Shown one piece after another: positions 1 to 8,584 of a stretch of 64,000 bases of DNA (position 1 is the first letter of the stretch; each line of letters opens with the position of its first letter). The notes beneath the pieces are model-generated. The model was not told the origin of the DNA. It saw nothing but the letters and a program-made list of their open reading frames with translations, and searched no databases. Source of the stretch: Paenilisteria portnoyi (GTDB lineage Bacteria; Bacillota; Bacilli; Lactobacillales; Listeriaceae); assembly GCF_014322795.1 (NCBI RefSeq), contig NZ_JAASTT010000010.1, positions 1 through 64,000 on the forward strand, written 5' to 3'. The translations under genes and the position numbers were made by a program.

Positions 1-83
1 AACATAAACATAAACATAAACATAAACATAAACATAAACATAAACATAAACATAAACATAAACATAAACATAAACATAAACAT
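1..83. repeat. Hexanucleotide tandem array (AACATA)n
   Basis: Perfect head-to-tail AACATA units, almost 14 copies, running off the left edge of the window and ending 27 bases before the pseudouridine synthase start. In the third forward frame it reads His-Lys repeats and stops at TAG 84-86; in the first frame it reads Asn-Ile repeats and stays open to TGA 139-141; the second frame is closed by TAA in every unit. The array may therefore be the end of the upstream gene (in Listeria this is usually the NAD kinase gene) or intergenic. Six-base units change length without changing frame. Confidence 0.95.
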
Positions 84-109
84 TAGTGCAGGACATGTGA
101 GGTATAGCT

Positions 110-1000
110 ATGTATTTAGAATGGAATGTCGCGGTGGATGAGGAGAATCTGATGCTGCGTACTTTTTTGCGAGGGAAATTTGTTTCGAAATTGTTGCTTA
201 CTTCGGTGAAATTTTCGGAGGATGGTAAGATTGAAGTGAACGGGAATGAGGAGAATGTGCTTTATCGTGTGAAAGCGGGGGATCGTGTTCGGATTACTTT
301 TCCGAAAGAGCAGGAAAATGAGCGGTTGATTGCGGAATTTGGCGAGTTGCCGATTGTTTTTGAGGATGATTTTATTTTGGTGCTGGATAAGCCGGCGGGG
401 ATGACGAGTATTCCGTCGCAGTATCATCCGAGTGGGTCGGTCGCGAATCATTTGAAGGGTCACTATTTGCGGAATAATATTGATTCGGCGATTCATATTG
501 TGACGCGATTGGATAAGGAGACGTCGGGCTTGATGTTGATTGCCAAGACGCGTTATGCGCACGGTCGGCTCAGTACGCTGCATCAGACGGGGCATGTGAC
601 GCGTAAATATCAGGCGCTTGTTTCGGGTAATATGGAGACGAGGTCGGGAAGTATTGTGGCGCCAATTGGTCGGAATCCGAATAGCCTCATTGAACGCGCA
701 GTTGTTGCGGACGGAAAATATGCGAAGACAAACTATGACGTTTTGGCGAGCTATCCGACATTCGATCATGTGAAAATTCAACTGGAAACTGGTCGTACGC
801 ATCAAATTCGTGTTCATTTTGCGCACGTTGGGCATCCGCTGATTGGCGATAGCATGTATGGCGGTCCGACAGAATTGGTGCAGCGACATGCCCTACATTC
901 CTGTCATCTCGAGTTAATCCACCCATTCACCGAAGAAAAGATGGCTTGGGATAGTGAACTGGCATCAGATTTGGCGGCAATTTTGATAGAGAATAAATAA
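110..1000 (+). CDS. RluA/RluD-family 23S rRNA pseudouridine synthase
   Basis: Converts specific uridines in large-subunit rRNA (or tRNA) to pseudouridine in the cytoplasm. The 296-residue protein has the family layout: an N-terminal S4-like RNA-binding region (about 10-75), then the catalytic domain with the motif TRLDKETSG, whose Asp135 is the expected catalytic aspartate, and the later GRTHQIRVHF motif. The N-terminus LEWNV...LRTFL resembles the Listeria paralogue next to ppnK and fabI, and fabI does follow here, which supports the match. The start ATG at 110 has only a weak GTGAGG ribosome site, 24 bases after the TAG that closes one frame of the hexamer array. Substrate site not deducible. 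Confidence 0.9.
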   Translation: MYLEWNVAVDEENLMLRTFLRGKFVSKLLLTSVKFSEDGKIEVNGNEENVLYRVKAGDRVRITFPKEQENERLIAEFGELPIVFEDDFILVLDKPAGMTSIPSQYHPSGSVANHLKGHYLRNNIDSAIHIVTRLDKETSGLMLIAKTRYAHGRLSTLHQTGHVTRKYQALVSGNMETRSGSIVAPIGRNPNSLIERAVVADGKYAKTNYDVLASYPTFDHVKIQLETGRTHQIRVHFAHVGHPLIGDSMYGGPTELVQRHALHSCHLELIHPFTEEKMAWDSELASDLAAILIENK

Positions 1001-1072
1001 TAACGGTTTTAAAATGGCAAGCATTCGTGTAAAATGAAAATAAGCGCGTAATTTTAAGGAGGAAATGAACAG

Positions 1073-1861
1073 ATGAATTTATCTTTAGAGGGAAAAAACT
1101 ATGTCGTGATGGGCGTAGCAAATAAAAGAAGTATTGCATGGGCGATTGCTCGTTCATTGAATGAAGCAGGGGCTAATCTGATTTTTACATACGCAGATGA
1201 TCGTTCGAAGCGTAGTATCGAGGAGCTTGTTGGTTCTTTGAATGAAAACAATCAAAATCCGCTTATCATTGAATGTGACGTGAATAAGGAAGAGGCGATT
1301 GTGGCGACTTTTGAAACGATTAAAGCAAAAGTTGGACAAATTTCTGGGATTGCGCATTGTATCGCGTTTGCTAATAAAGACTTTTTGGCGGGCGATTACT
1401 TGGAAGTGAACCGTGAAAGTTTCTTGCAAGCGCATGAAGTTAGCGCATACTCATTCACAGCAATTGCGCGTACGGCGAAACATTTGGAGATGTTAACGGA
1501 CGATGCGAGTTTAGTAACATTGACATACCTTGGCGGCGAGCGTGTTGTGAAAAATTACAACATCATGGGCGTTGCAAAAGCAGCACTGGACGCAAGCGTG
1601 AAATATTTAGCGATGGATCTTGGGAAGCACGGCGTTCGTGTTAACGCGATTTCAGCGGGCCCAATCCGCACTGTTTCCGCGCGCGGCGTTGGAAGCTTCA
1701 GTGAATCGTTAGCGGTGGTAGAAGAAAAAGCACCATTAAAACGCGCAACACAAGCCGAAGAAGTTGGCGACACAGCCTTATTCCTATTCAGTGGTTTATC
1801 TCGTGGCGTGACTGGCGAAATGATTCATGTGGACAGTGGCTATCACATCATCGGATTCTAA
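1073..1861 (+). CDS. fabI: Enoyl-[acyl-carrier-protein] reductase FabI
   Basis: Performs the last reduction of each fatty acid elongation cycle (type II FAS), using NAD(P)H, in the cytoplasm; it is the family targeted by triclosan. The 262 residues show the SDR fold with the divergent cofactor loop GVANKRSIAWAIA near the N-terminus and the FabI active site YLGGERVVKNYNIMGVAK, giving Tyr152, Tyr162 and Lys169 in the expected spacing. Length is normal for the family. The ribosome site AAGGAGG precedes ATG 1073. No FapR-type palindrome was seen in the 70 bases upstream. It ends just before a repeat-rich stretch and a shared terminator with clpE. In L. monocytogenes fabI is followed by the dlt operon as I remember it; no dlt gene follows here. 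Confidence 0.96.
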   Translation: MNLSLEGKNYVVMGVANKRSIAWAIARSLNEAGANLIFTYADDRSKRSIEELVGSLNENNQNPLIIECDVNKEEAIVATFETIKAKVGQISGIAHCIAFANKDFLAGDYLEVNRESFLQAHEVSAYSFTAIARTAKHLEMLTDDASLVTLTYLGGERVVKNYNIMGVAKAALDASVKYLAMDLGKHGVRVNAISAGPIRTVSARGVGSFSESLAVVEEKAPLKRATQAEEVGDTALFLFSGLSRGVTGEMIHVDSGYHIIGF

Positions 1862-1885
1862 AAAAAGATAGAGTTTTGGCCAGAT

Positions 1886-1911
1886 AAATCGGCGACAAGC
1901 GTTCGCATTGT
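1886..1911 (+). repeat. Partial copy of the dispersed palindromic repeat (left arm only)
   Basis: These 26 bases (starting AAATCGGCGACAAGCG) are nearly identical to the left arm of the two full palindromic elements at 23018 and 46081, but the matching right arm is absent. The sequence continues instead into the 69-bp tandem repeat. Confidence 0.8.
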
Positions 1912-1914
1912 TGG

Positions 1915-2090
1915 GGCTGTTCGAAATGAAATGAGTTACAGCCCCAATATGCATGAGAGCAGAGCGAGCATGTAATCCTTCCCGGCTGTTCGAAATGAAA
2001 TGAGTTACAGCCCCAATATGCATGAGAGCAGAGCGAGCATGTAATCCTTCCCGACTGTTCGAAATGAAATGAGTTACAGCCCCAATATGC
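1915..2090 (+). repeat. 69-bp tandem repeat, about 2.5 copies
   Basis: Copies begin at 1915, 1984 and 2053 with a period of exactly 69 bases; the third is cut after about 38 bases. The first copy contains a perfect 10-bp stem TTGGGGCTGT / ACAGCCCCAA around a 17-base loop; in copies 2 and 3 the left half is changed (GGCTGT, GACTGT) so the hairpin is weaker. Together with 1886-1911 and the terminator this accounts for the 312-base gap between fabI and clpE. Because 69 is a multiple of three, an open frame runs through it on the minus strand, which I regard as accidental. Confidence 0.93.
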
Positions 2091-2134
2091 CTATGAGCAT
2101 CGCGAATAAGGCGGTCATTAAGAAACGACAACAG

Positions 2135-2171
2135 AAAAAAGCGCCCTGAAAAAATTTTCAAGGCGCTTTTT
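2135..2171. terminator. Bidirectional terminator between fabI and clpE
   Basis: Hairpin GCGCC-C-TGAAAA / TTTTCA-A-GGCGC flanked by A-run on the left and T-run on the right, so it can end transcription from both convergent genes. Confidence 0.9.
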
Positions 2172-2172
2172 A

Positions 2173-4323
2173 TTATGCTTTAGCTTGGACAGAAATAGTG
2201 TCGTCTTCCAGAATCGCAACGAGTGCCTTTGCTTCTGGTTGTTCAATCATAAAGTCAGCAATCGCGTCCTCTAGTTGCGCTTGAATCGTTCTGCGTAATG
2301 GTCTTGCTCCAAAATTAGGATCATAGCCAATCTCGGCAAGTTTTTCTTTCACCGCGGTATCTACTGTCAAATCGATTTCTTGTGGTGCTAGCATGTTGTT
2401 TAAATCAGCGAGCATCAAGTCCACGATAACAAGCAGATGTTCTTTATCCAAGCTTTGGAACGTCACGATTGCGTCTAACCGATTCAGAAACTCCGGTTTG
2501 AAGTAATCGCCCAGTTTATCAAGGATTTTGGATTCTTTTTTCACCGCTTCGGCAGCAGTTGTTGCAAACCCTACGGAAGCCTCAGATAGCGTCGCACCAG
2601 CATTACTTGTCATAATAATCACGGTATCTTTGAAACTCACCGTACGACCTTGACTATCCGTTAAGCGTCCATCCTCTAAAATTTGCAGAAACATGTGCTG
2701 CACATCAGGGTGGGCTTTTTCCATTTCGTCGAGTAAAATAATGCTGTACGGATTGCGGCGAACTTTTTCTGTTAATTGGCCAGCTTCTTCATGGCCAACG
2801 TAGCCAGGAGGGGAACCAATGAGTTTGGAAACGCTGTGTTTTTCCATGTATTCACTCATATCTAGGCGAATCATCGCATCTTCTGAGCCAAACATTTCAG
2901 AGGCAAGTGTCCGACCGAGTTCTGTTTTGCCGACGCCTGTTGGACCGACGAACAGGAAGGAACCGATAGGACGATCTTTTTGCTTCAATCCAACACGGCT
3001 ACGACGAATCGCTTTCGCTACTTTGGTAACAGCCTCTTCTTGACCGATAACCTTGGATTTCAAATTCGCTTCGAGGTTCTTCATCTTAGATTGCTCATCT
3101 TCTTGTAAACGACCAACTGGGATACCAGTTTTTTCTTCGATCAGGGCTTGAATATCAGCCGCATGAATGGTTGGTATATCGGACGGAGTACCTTCTGCTT
3201 TGCGTTCTTTCAGCTTCGTAATCTCATCTCGAACCGACGCAGCTTCTTCATAATTTTCATTGCGAAGTGCGGCATCTTTTTGCTCTTCTAATTTAATAAT
3301 GCGCTCATTAATCGTATTCGGATCGATGTGTTCCAATGTTAAATTATATTTAGAACCAATTTCGTCCATTAAATCGATCGCTTTGTCTGGCAAATGACGA
3401 TCTTGAATATAGCGATCACTTAGTTTCGCCGCCGCCTCTATCGCATCTTGTGCATAGTGAACGTGATGGAATTCCTCATATTTTGATTGTAAACCAGCTA
3501 GAATCGTAAGCGTTTCTTCAATCGTTGGCTCATCGACTAGAACTGGCTGGAACCGACGCTCTAAAGCCGCATCTTTTTCGATTTTGCGGTATTCTTTTAG
3601 CGTTGTAGCGCCAATCATTTGAAGTTCTCCACGAGCAAGCGCTGGTTTCAAAATATTTCCGGCGTCCATCGAACCTTCCGCAGAGCCAGCTCCAACAATC
3701 GTATGCACTTCATCGATAAACAAAATCGTGTTTTCATCGGCTTGCAATTCGCTAATCAGTTGTTTCATACGCTCTTCGAATTGTCCGCGAATCCCAGTAT
3801 TGGAAACGAGGGAAGCAACGTCAAGTAAAATTACTTCCTTGTTTTGGAGTTTTGCTGGAACATTTCCAGCGACAATCGCATTGGCTAAACCTTCGACGAC
3901 CGCCGTTTTACCAACACCAGGTTCCCCGATAAGGACCGGATTATTTTTATTACGCCGATTTAAAATTTCAATCATGCGCTGAATTTCTTCATCACGGCCG
4001 ATAACAGGATCTAGTTTTGCGTCCCGAGCCATTGCTGTTAAATTCGTACCATATTCATCTAGTAAACCACCACGTCCACCGCCAGCAGTTTGTGTTTTCA
4101 CGGCCGTTTTGCGCTCAGGCTGTGCATCTTGTTGTCCACCAGCGATATTCGCAAAGAAATTATCCATTTGCGAGTAAAAATCATTTTGGCCGCGAGGTGT
4201 TCCGGCAGATGCTCTGAACTGCGCATAACAATCGGGACACAACGGCATCTCCATTTTCTGGCCATTCATGCTCATATATAGTTGAATTGTAGCTTCGTTT
4301 TGATTACAATTTTGACATTTCAT
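2173..4323 (-). CDS. clpE: ATP-dependent protease ATPase subunit ClpE
   Basis: Hsp100/Clp unfoldase that feeds substrates to ClpP during heat and other protein stress. The 716-residue protein has the ClpE hallmark N-terminal zinc finger (Cys3, Cys6, Cys29, Cys32), first AAA+ module with Walker A GEPGVGKT (133-140), a UVR-type coiled segment around residues 330-360, and a second AAA+ module with GPTGVGKT near residue 460 and the sensor region GARPLRR. The start is placed at 4323 (MKCQNC) because GGGAGG lies 7 bases upstream; a longer frame to 4338 would put the ribosome site inside the gene. Promoter and two CtsR-type sites lie upstream. Confidence 0.97.
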   Translation of the reverse strand: MKCQNCNQNEATIQLYMSMNGQKMEMPLCPDCYAQFRASAGTPRGQNDFYSQMDNFFANIAGGQQDAQPERKTAVKTQTAGGGRGGLLDEYGTNLTAMARDAKLDPVIGRDEEIQRMIEILNRRNKNNPVLIGEPGVGKTAVVEGLANAIVAGNVPAKLQNKEVILLDVASLVSNTGIRGQFEERMKQLISELQADENTILFIDEVHTIVGAGSAEGSMDAGNILKPALARGELQMIGATTLKEYRKIEKDAALERRFQPVLVDEPTIEETLTILAGLQSKYEEFHHVHYAQDAIEAAAKLSDRYIQDRHLPDKAIDLMDEIGSKYNLTLEHIDPNTINERIIKLEEQKDAALRNENYEEAASVRDEITKLKERKAEGTPSDIPTIHAADIQALIEEKTGIPVGRLQEDEQSKMKNLEANLKSKVIGQEEAVTKVAKAIRRSRVGLKQKDRPIGSFLFVGPTGVGKTELGRTLASEMFGSEDAMIRLDMSEYMEKHSVSKLIGSPPGYVGHEEAGQLTEKVRRNPYSIILLDEMEKAHPDVQHMFLQILEDGRLTDSQGRTVSFKDTVIIMTSNAGATLSEASVGFATTAAEAVKKESKILDKLGDYFKPEFLNRLDAIVTFQSLDKEHLLVIVDLMLADLNNMLAPQEIDLTVDTAVKEKLAEIGYDPNFGARPLRRTIQAQLEDAIADFMIEQPEAKALVAILEDDTISVQAKA

Positions 4324-4360
4324 TTGAAAACCTCCCATAAGTTTTGAGATTAGGTCTGAC

Positions 4361-4377
4361 CTTGACTTTATTTGACC
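4361..4377 (-). promoter_or_regulatory. CtsR operator downstream of the clpE -10
   Basis: On the minus strand the heptads GGTCAAA-TAA-AGTCAAG match the CtsR heptad direct repeat (RGTCAAA NAN RGTCAAA) with one mismatch. It sits between the -10 box and the gene, the usual repression position. Confidence 0.85.
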
Positions 4378-4387
4378 TTATGTCATT

Positions 4388-4416
4388 ATTATACTCTGAC
4401 CAATATTGACTTTCAA
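4388..4416 (-). promoter_or_regulatory. clpE sigma-A promoter with a second CtsR-like site in the spacer
   Basis: Minus strand reads TTGAAA (4416-4411), 17-base spacer, TATAAT (4393-4388). The spacer contains AGTCAAT-ATT-GGTCAGA, a weaker CtsR-like pair. Confidence 0.85.
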
Positions 4417-4426
4417 GAAAAATGCT

Positions 4427-4455
4427 CAAAAAAAGAATTCCGGTTATGGAATTCT
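4427..4455 (-). terminator. Terminator of the acetyltransferase/esterase operon
   Basis: Minus strand GAATTCC-ATAACC-GGAATTC followed by seven T, just after the acetyltransferase stop codon. Confidence 0.9.
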
Positions 4456-4463
4456 CATGATTA

Positions 4464-4898
4464 CTATATTAGTTTCTTCTGCATATCCTTATGCTCGATT
4501 CCTGCATCCATGAAGATGTCAGAACACACTTCGTAGCCTAGCTTTTCGTAGAAGGGAATGGCTGTTGTTTGCGCGCCAAGCTTCAATAGAGTGACATTTT
4601 GGATGCGTGCTTCTTGCTCGATAGCTTCAATAATACGGCGGCCGCTGCCTATTTTACGAGCAATTTTACGGGCGCAGATGCGTTCTACTTTTCCGTATGC
4701 TGGCAATGCGCGGAATCGTCCAGTCGCGAGAGCCGTACCGTCCTCGTCATAATCAACGAACATCACGGTAGAATCCAACGCGTCGAATTCGTCCCATTCT
4801 AACGCTGGGTCTACTTTCTGTTCGAGGACAAAAACCTCATTTCGAATGTCAAACGCATCTTGTTTCCCTTTTTTATCTGTTACTTGCTTTACTGCCAT
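4464..4898 (-). CDS. GNAT family N-acetyltransferase (ElaA-like)
   Basis: 144 residues with the GNAT acetyl-CoA binding segment ARKIARKIGSGRRIIEAIEQEA (the R/Q-x-x-G-x-G/A pyrophosphate loop as RKIGSGRR) and the C-terminal FYEKLGYEV motif typical of the fold. Resembles short ElaA/YjcF-type acetyltransferases whose substrates are unknown. Ribosome site AAGGAGG before ATG 4898. Only 15 bases separate it from the stop of the esterase upstream, so the two are co-transcribed. The same neighbours precede ilvE in Listeria as I remember it. Substrate cannot be read from the sequence. Confidence 0.85.
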   Translation of the reverse strand: MAVKQVTDKKGKQDAFDIRNEVFVLEQKVDPALEWDEFDALDSTVMFVDYDEDGTALATGRFRALPAYGKVERICARKIARKIGSGRRIIEAIEQEARIQNVTLLKLGAQTTAIPFYEKLGYEVCSDIFMDAGIEHKDMQKKLI

Positions 4899-4913
4899 GC
4901 TTCTTAATCCTCC

Positions 4914-5663
4914 TTAAACGGTCATATCCTCTGTTTCAAATTGCTCTTTATCTAACATAAATTGTAGCGCTTCTTTGACGAATGGTTGCCAGTACTTCCA
5001 GCGATGTTTTCCTTCAAATTCTTGGAAATAATACTCAAAACCGCGCGCTTCTAAAATGCGATGAAGTGCCAAATTGGGCTCTAAGAAATTCGCTACATCA
5101 TCATCGGTCGTAGGAACTTCTGTCTCTTCACTACCAATCACGTGGAAAATTTTAGTGAGTGCGGGATTAGCTTTATTCGCAAGCTCCATCAACTCGTCCG
5201 TCACAAGCGGGGAATGCAAAATCGCGTTGCCGAATGTATGTGGATATTTCAGAGCGGCTTTTAAGGATACGCTGGCACCAAGGGAATCGCCCATTAAGAA
5301 ACGACTTGCTCCCATATGATATGTCGGGAAATTAGCCTCGATATAAGGCACGAGTTCATGCGCCAAAAAACGAATATAAGCCTCATTTTGCGCTCCATTA
5401 GGATGGTACTTCGCCCGCCGATCTTCCACCGATCTGTAAGGAATCCCCACAAAAATAGCTTCTTGAATCTGCTTGTTTTCCGCTAATTCATCAGCGAAAC
5501 GCGCTAACTTACCAAATTGAAAATAGTCTTTGCCATCTTGTACTAAGAAAAAAGGGTACTTCGAAAGTGGCGAAAACGTTGGCGGTAAATAAATTAATAA
5601 GTCCAATTCCTCGTTTAAAACATTACTCCAAATCTTCTGTTCCAACATTTTTGCGTCTGCCAT
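4914..5663 (-). CDS. Alpha/beta hydrolase, esterase D/Fes family
   Basis: 249-residue serine hydrolase similar to the putative esterase family that includes enterochelin esterases. The nucleophile lies in FLMGDSLGASVSL (G-D-S-L-G elbow), the likely catalytic His is in GKHRWKYW near the C-terminus, and an oxyanion region FLVQDGKDYF is present. No signal peptide, so cytoplasmic. Ribosome site AAGGGGG lies upstream of ATG 5663. First gene of a two-gene operon with the acetyltransferase. The true substrate is unknown; a siderophore role cannot be claimed because no siderophore genes lie nearby. Confidence 0.82.
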   Translation of the reverse strand: MADAKMLEQKIWSNVLNEELDLLIYLPPTFSPLSKYPFFLVQDGKDYFQFGKLARFADELAENKQIQEAIFVGIPYRSVEDRRAKYHPNGAQNEAYIRFLAHELVPYIEANFPTYHMGASRFLMGDSLGASVSLKAALKYPHTFGNAILHSPLVTDELMELANKANPALTKIFHVIGSEETEVPTTDDDVANFLEPNLALHRILEARGFEYYFQEFEGKHRWKYWQPFVKEALQFMLDKEQFETEDMTV

Positions 5664-5832
5664 ATGTGTAATCCCCCTTCTTTATTCATTGACCGAATTA
5701 TTAGATAATAACTTGTGAATAAGACAATGCGGTCATATTTCGATAACGTATTTATATTCTACCACAAAATGAAATCAATAGGGAAGCTTTTGCTTAAATA
5801 ATCAGTTTTTTTTCAAAAGGTTGCGTGTCTTT

Positions 5833-5861
5833 TTTCAAATAGCACAGAGTTATGATATAAT
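5833..5861 (+). promoter_or_regulatory. ilvE promoter
   Basis: TTTCAA (5833-5838), 17-base spacer, TATAAT (5856-5861), 39 bases before the ilvE start. Confidence 0.75.
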
Positions 5862-5900
5862 GAACAAATCAAATAATAGAAGAAAAAGGGTGGGAATCGC

Positions 5901-6923
5901 ATGAGTAGTAAGGATATTGATTGGAGCACACTTGGTTTTGAATATATTAAAACGGATTTGCGCTATGTATCTATTTGGGAAAATGGCAAGTGGGATGAAG
6001 GGACATTAACAGAAGATAATGTCGTTCATATCGCAGAGGGCTCCACGGCGATTCACTACGGACAACAGTGTTTTGAAGGCTTAAAGGCATACCGCTGTAA
6101 GGATGGTTCAATCAATTTATTCCGTCCAGATCAGAATGCGAAACGGATGAAGCGTAGTTGTGATCGTTTATTGATGCCAGAATTTCCTGAGGATCGCTTT
6201 ATTGAGGCGTGTAAACAGGTTATTGCGGCAAACGAAGACTATATGCCACCATACGGTTCAGGCGGCACGATGTATTTACGCCCTTATTTAATTGGAATTG
6301 GCGATAATTTAGGCGTTCGGACGGCACCTAAGTTCATGTTCTCTGTATTTTGTTGCCCAGTTGGACCATATTTCAAAGGTGGTTTAAATCCAACAAACTT
6401 CATTATCTCTGAGTACGACCGCGCGGCGCCAAACGGTACCGGAGCTGCAAAAGTTGGTGGTAACTACGCAGCCAGTCTTTACCCAGGAAAAATAGCGAAA
6501 GATCGCGAGTTCAGCGATTGTATTTACCTTGATCCTGCGACACACAAAAAAATTGAAGAAGTAGGAGCGGCGAATTTCTTCGGTATTACAAAGGATAATC
6601 GCTTTGTGACACCATTCTCGCCATCTATTTTGCCAAGTATTACGAAATATTCATTGCTTTATTTGGCAGAACATCGCTTAGGTATGAAAGCGGAAGAAAG
6701 TGATGTCTACATTGATAAATTGGATGAATTTGCAGAGGCTGGGGCATGTGGAACAGCAGCAGTTATTTCTCCGATTGGTGGTATTCAAAACGGGGACGAC
6801 TTCCATGTGTTCTATAGCGAGACGGAAGTCGGACCGGTGACGAAGAAATTATATGATGAACTTTGTGGTATTCAGTTTGGCGATGTGGAAGCGCCTGAAG
6901 GTTGGATTTATAAGGTGAAGTAA
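5901..6923 (+). CDS. ilvE: Branched-chain amino acid aminotransferase
   Basis: PLP enzyme that interconverts leucine, isoleucine and valine with their 2-oxo acids; in Listeria these oxo acids also feed branched-chain fatty acid synthesis. The 340-residue length fits the larger (type II) bacterial BCATs. The PLP lysine is Lys184 in GAAKVGGNYAAS, and EVGAANFF and the GACGTAAVISP cofactor phosphate region are intact. Ribosome site AGGGTGGG before ATG 5901. Monocistronic, with its own promoter and a strong terminator downstream. No T-box or leader peptide is visible in the 200 bases upstream. Confidence 0.95.
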   Translation: MSSKDIDWSTLGFEYIKTDLRYVSIWENGKWDEGTLTEDNVVHIAEGSTAIHYGQQCFEGLKAYRCKDGSINLFRPDQNAKRMKRSCDRLLMPEFPEDRFIEACKQVIAANEDYMPPYGSGGTMYLRPYLIGIGDNLGVRTAPKFMFSVFCCPVGPYFKGGLNPTNFIISEYDRAAPNGTGAAKVGGNYAASLYPGKIAKDREFSDCIYLDPATHKKIEEVGAANFFGITKDNRFVTPFSPSILPSITKYSLLYLAEHRLGMKAEESDVYIDKLDEFAEAGACGTAAVISPIGGIQNGDDFHVFYSETEVGPVTKKLYDELCGIQFGDVEAPEGWIYKVK

Positions 6924-6926
6924 GTT

Positions 6927-6974
6927 AAAAAAGCGATATAAAATCTAACATAAGATTTTGTATCGCTTTTTTTT
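6927..6974. terminator. Bidirectional terminator ilvE / MFS gene
   Basis: Long hairpin AAAAAAGCGATA...TATCGCTTTTTT with inner AAAATCT/AGATTTT pairing; T-runs on both strands. Confidence 0.92.
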
Positions 6975-6976
6975 GA

Positions 6977-8452
6977 TCAGTTTCCTGAAATATGTTTTTT
7001 TGGTAAGATGAAGTGAATCGCGTAGCTGAGTAGGCAGCAGGCGAACATGGCCCAGAATACCATGTGGAGACCGCTGTATAGGACATCTCGTAGTGGTTCA
7101 ATTAGTGATGCGTCCACGTTTCCTGAGGTTTGTGGACTGATAAGTTGATTTAGATTGTCACGATTTACACCCGTTGTAGCGTTCTTAAATCCATTCGCCA
7201 AAACCGAGTTAAAAATGGTTCCAAATACCGCGACACCAATCGTTTGGCCGACTGTTCGGAATAGCGTGTTGGAAGCTGTCGCAATTCCGGTTTGATCTTT
7301 TCGCACGGCGTCTTGAACGGTAACCGTTGTGGTTGTGAAAATAATTCCAAACCCAAAGCCCATCAAGGCGCTGTCGAGATAGAAATAAAGATCTGGCGTC
7401 GTGCTTGGAAATAGCGCCAAGAAAAGTCCGCTGACTGTTGCGATAATAACGCCAAGCCCGACCGTGTGGCGATTCCCAAGCGACATTAGTAGCCGCCCGC
7501 CAATAAATGAACCGATAATCCAGCTTACCGATAGCGGCGCAATCATCAGACCGGCAATCATGGCTCCGTGCCCCATCATACCTTGTGCCCACATCGGAAT
7601 GTACACGTTGATACCAATCAAGAACGCGCTCACGAGAAAGCCAATTAGGTTTCCAATCAGCACAACTGGATTTTTAAAAAGGACGAAAGGCATAATTGGG
7701 TCTTGCGCTCGTTTTTCGGCGTAGTAAAAACCGACAAATAATGCAATCGACACGATGAGTAATACGACAACGAGCGGTTCCAGCCAATTCAGTGTTTCGC
7801 CTGCGCTTTGCAAAGCGAATAATAGGCTCAAAAGTGCGACGGTGAATAGCGTTGTTCCTAAGTAATCGATTGGCAGTTTGACTCGAACAAGGTGTTCCTT
7901 CAAATACATCGAAATCAGGATAATCGTCGCGATTCCAACAGGCACATTGATGAAGAAAATCCAATGCCATGATAGTTGATCGACTAAAAAACCACCAAGT
8001 AATGGTCCGAAAACGCCAGCTATTCCCCATGCGGCCCCCATAAAACCAAGCACTTTTGCGCGTTTTTCGAAAGGATAAACATCGGCGATAATCGTCATCG
8101 TTGTTGGTAAAATTCCGCCAGCCCCGATACCCTGGATTGCTCTAAAGATAATTAACTGCTCCATCGTTTGCGCAAAACCACAAAGTGAGGAACCGATAAT
8201 GAAAATAATGGTCGCGATGATAAATATTTTTTTGCGGCCGAATAAATCGGATAACTTTCCGTAAATGGGGACAGTAACGGCCGAAGTAAGCAAATAAATC
8301 GAGAAAATCCAGTTCATGAGCTCAATGCCCTCTAAGGCGCTGACAATCGTAGGCATTGCCGTACTAACTATCGTTCCCTCGATCGCAGCCATAAAAGTAG
8401 CCACAAAAACAGCAATCGTGACGGCTGTTCTTTTTGTATTCGTTGTTTCCAT
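6977..8452 (-). CDS. MFS drug efflux transporter, DHA2 (14-TM) family
   Basis: 491-residue polytopic membrane protein with the DHA2/EmrB-like layout: N-terminal TM1 motif [15 protein letters not shown], loop 2-3 motif [13 protein letters not shown], and motif C-like [23 protein letters not shown] in TM5. Hydrophobic segments are consistent with 14 helices. Proton-driven export of drugs or lipophilic cations is the family function; the substrate is unknown. Ribosome site AAAGGAG lies 11 bases upstream of ATG 8452, a slightly long spacing. Diverges from the M42 peptidase gene. No regulator gene is adjacent. Confidence 0.9.
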   Translation of the reverse strand: METTNTKRTAVTIAVFVATFMAAIEGTIVSTAMPTIVSALEGIELMNWIFSIYLLTSAVTVPIYGKLSDLFGRKKIFIIATIIFIIGSSLCGFAQTMEQLIIFRAIQGIGAGGILPTTMTIIADVYPFEKRAKVLGFMGAAWGIAGVFGPLLGGFLVDQLSWHWIFFINVPVGIATIILISMYLKEHLVRVKLPIDYLGTTLFTVALLSLLFALQSAGETLNWLEPLVVVLLIVSIALFVGFYYAEKRAQDPIMPFVLFKNPVVLIGNLIGFLVSAFLIGINVYIPMWAQGMMGHGAMIAGLMIAPLSVSWIIGSFIGGRLLMSLGNRHTVGLGVIIATVSGLFLALFPSTTPDLYFYLDSALMGFGFGIIFTTTTVTVQDAVRKDQTGIATASNTLFRTVGQTIGVAVFGTIFNSVLANGFKNATTGVNRDNLNQLISPQTSGNVDASLIEPLRDVLYSGLHMVFWAMFACCLLSYAIHFILPKKHISGN

Positions 8453-8584
8453 TTTGATAAAAACTCCTTTCGCACATCGTTAAAATTATAACATAACTCG
8501 AAATGAAAAAGCAGGATAGCCGTCATTATTTTGAAAAAGGGGTATAATGGAACGTGAGAAGAGAGTGTGAGGAGGAATAGAAGC

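Noticed and set aside
1-83. Hexamer array as a CRISPR array or telomere-like end
   Set aside because: No spacers between units, and the unit is directly contiguous; the replicon is a bacterial chromosome by gene content.
116-889. 257-residue minus-strand frame opposite the pseudouridine synthase gene
   Set aside because: Shadow of a real gene; rich in Arg, His, Asn and Ile as expected from reverse reading, no ribosome site.
1796-2161. 121-residue minus-strand frame with two 23-residue repeats
   Set aside because: Exists only because the 69-bp DNA repeat is a multiple of three; overlaps fabI, has no ribosome site and covers a terminator.
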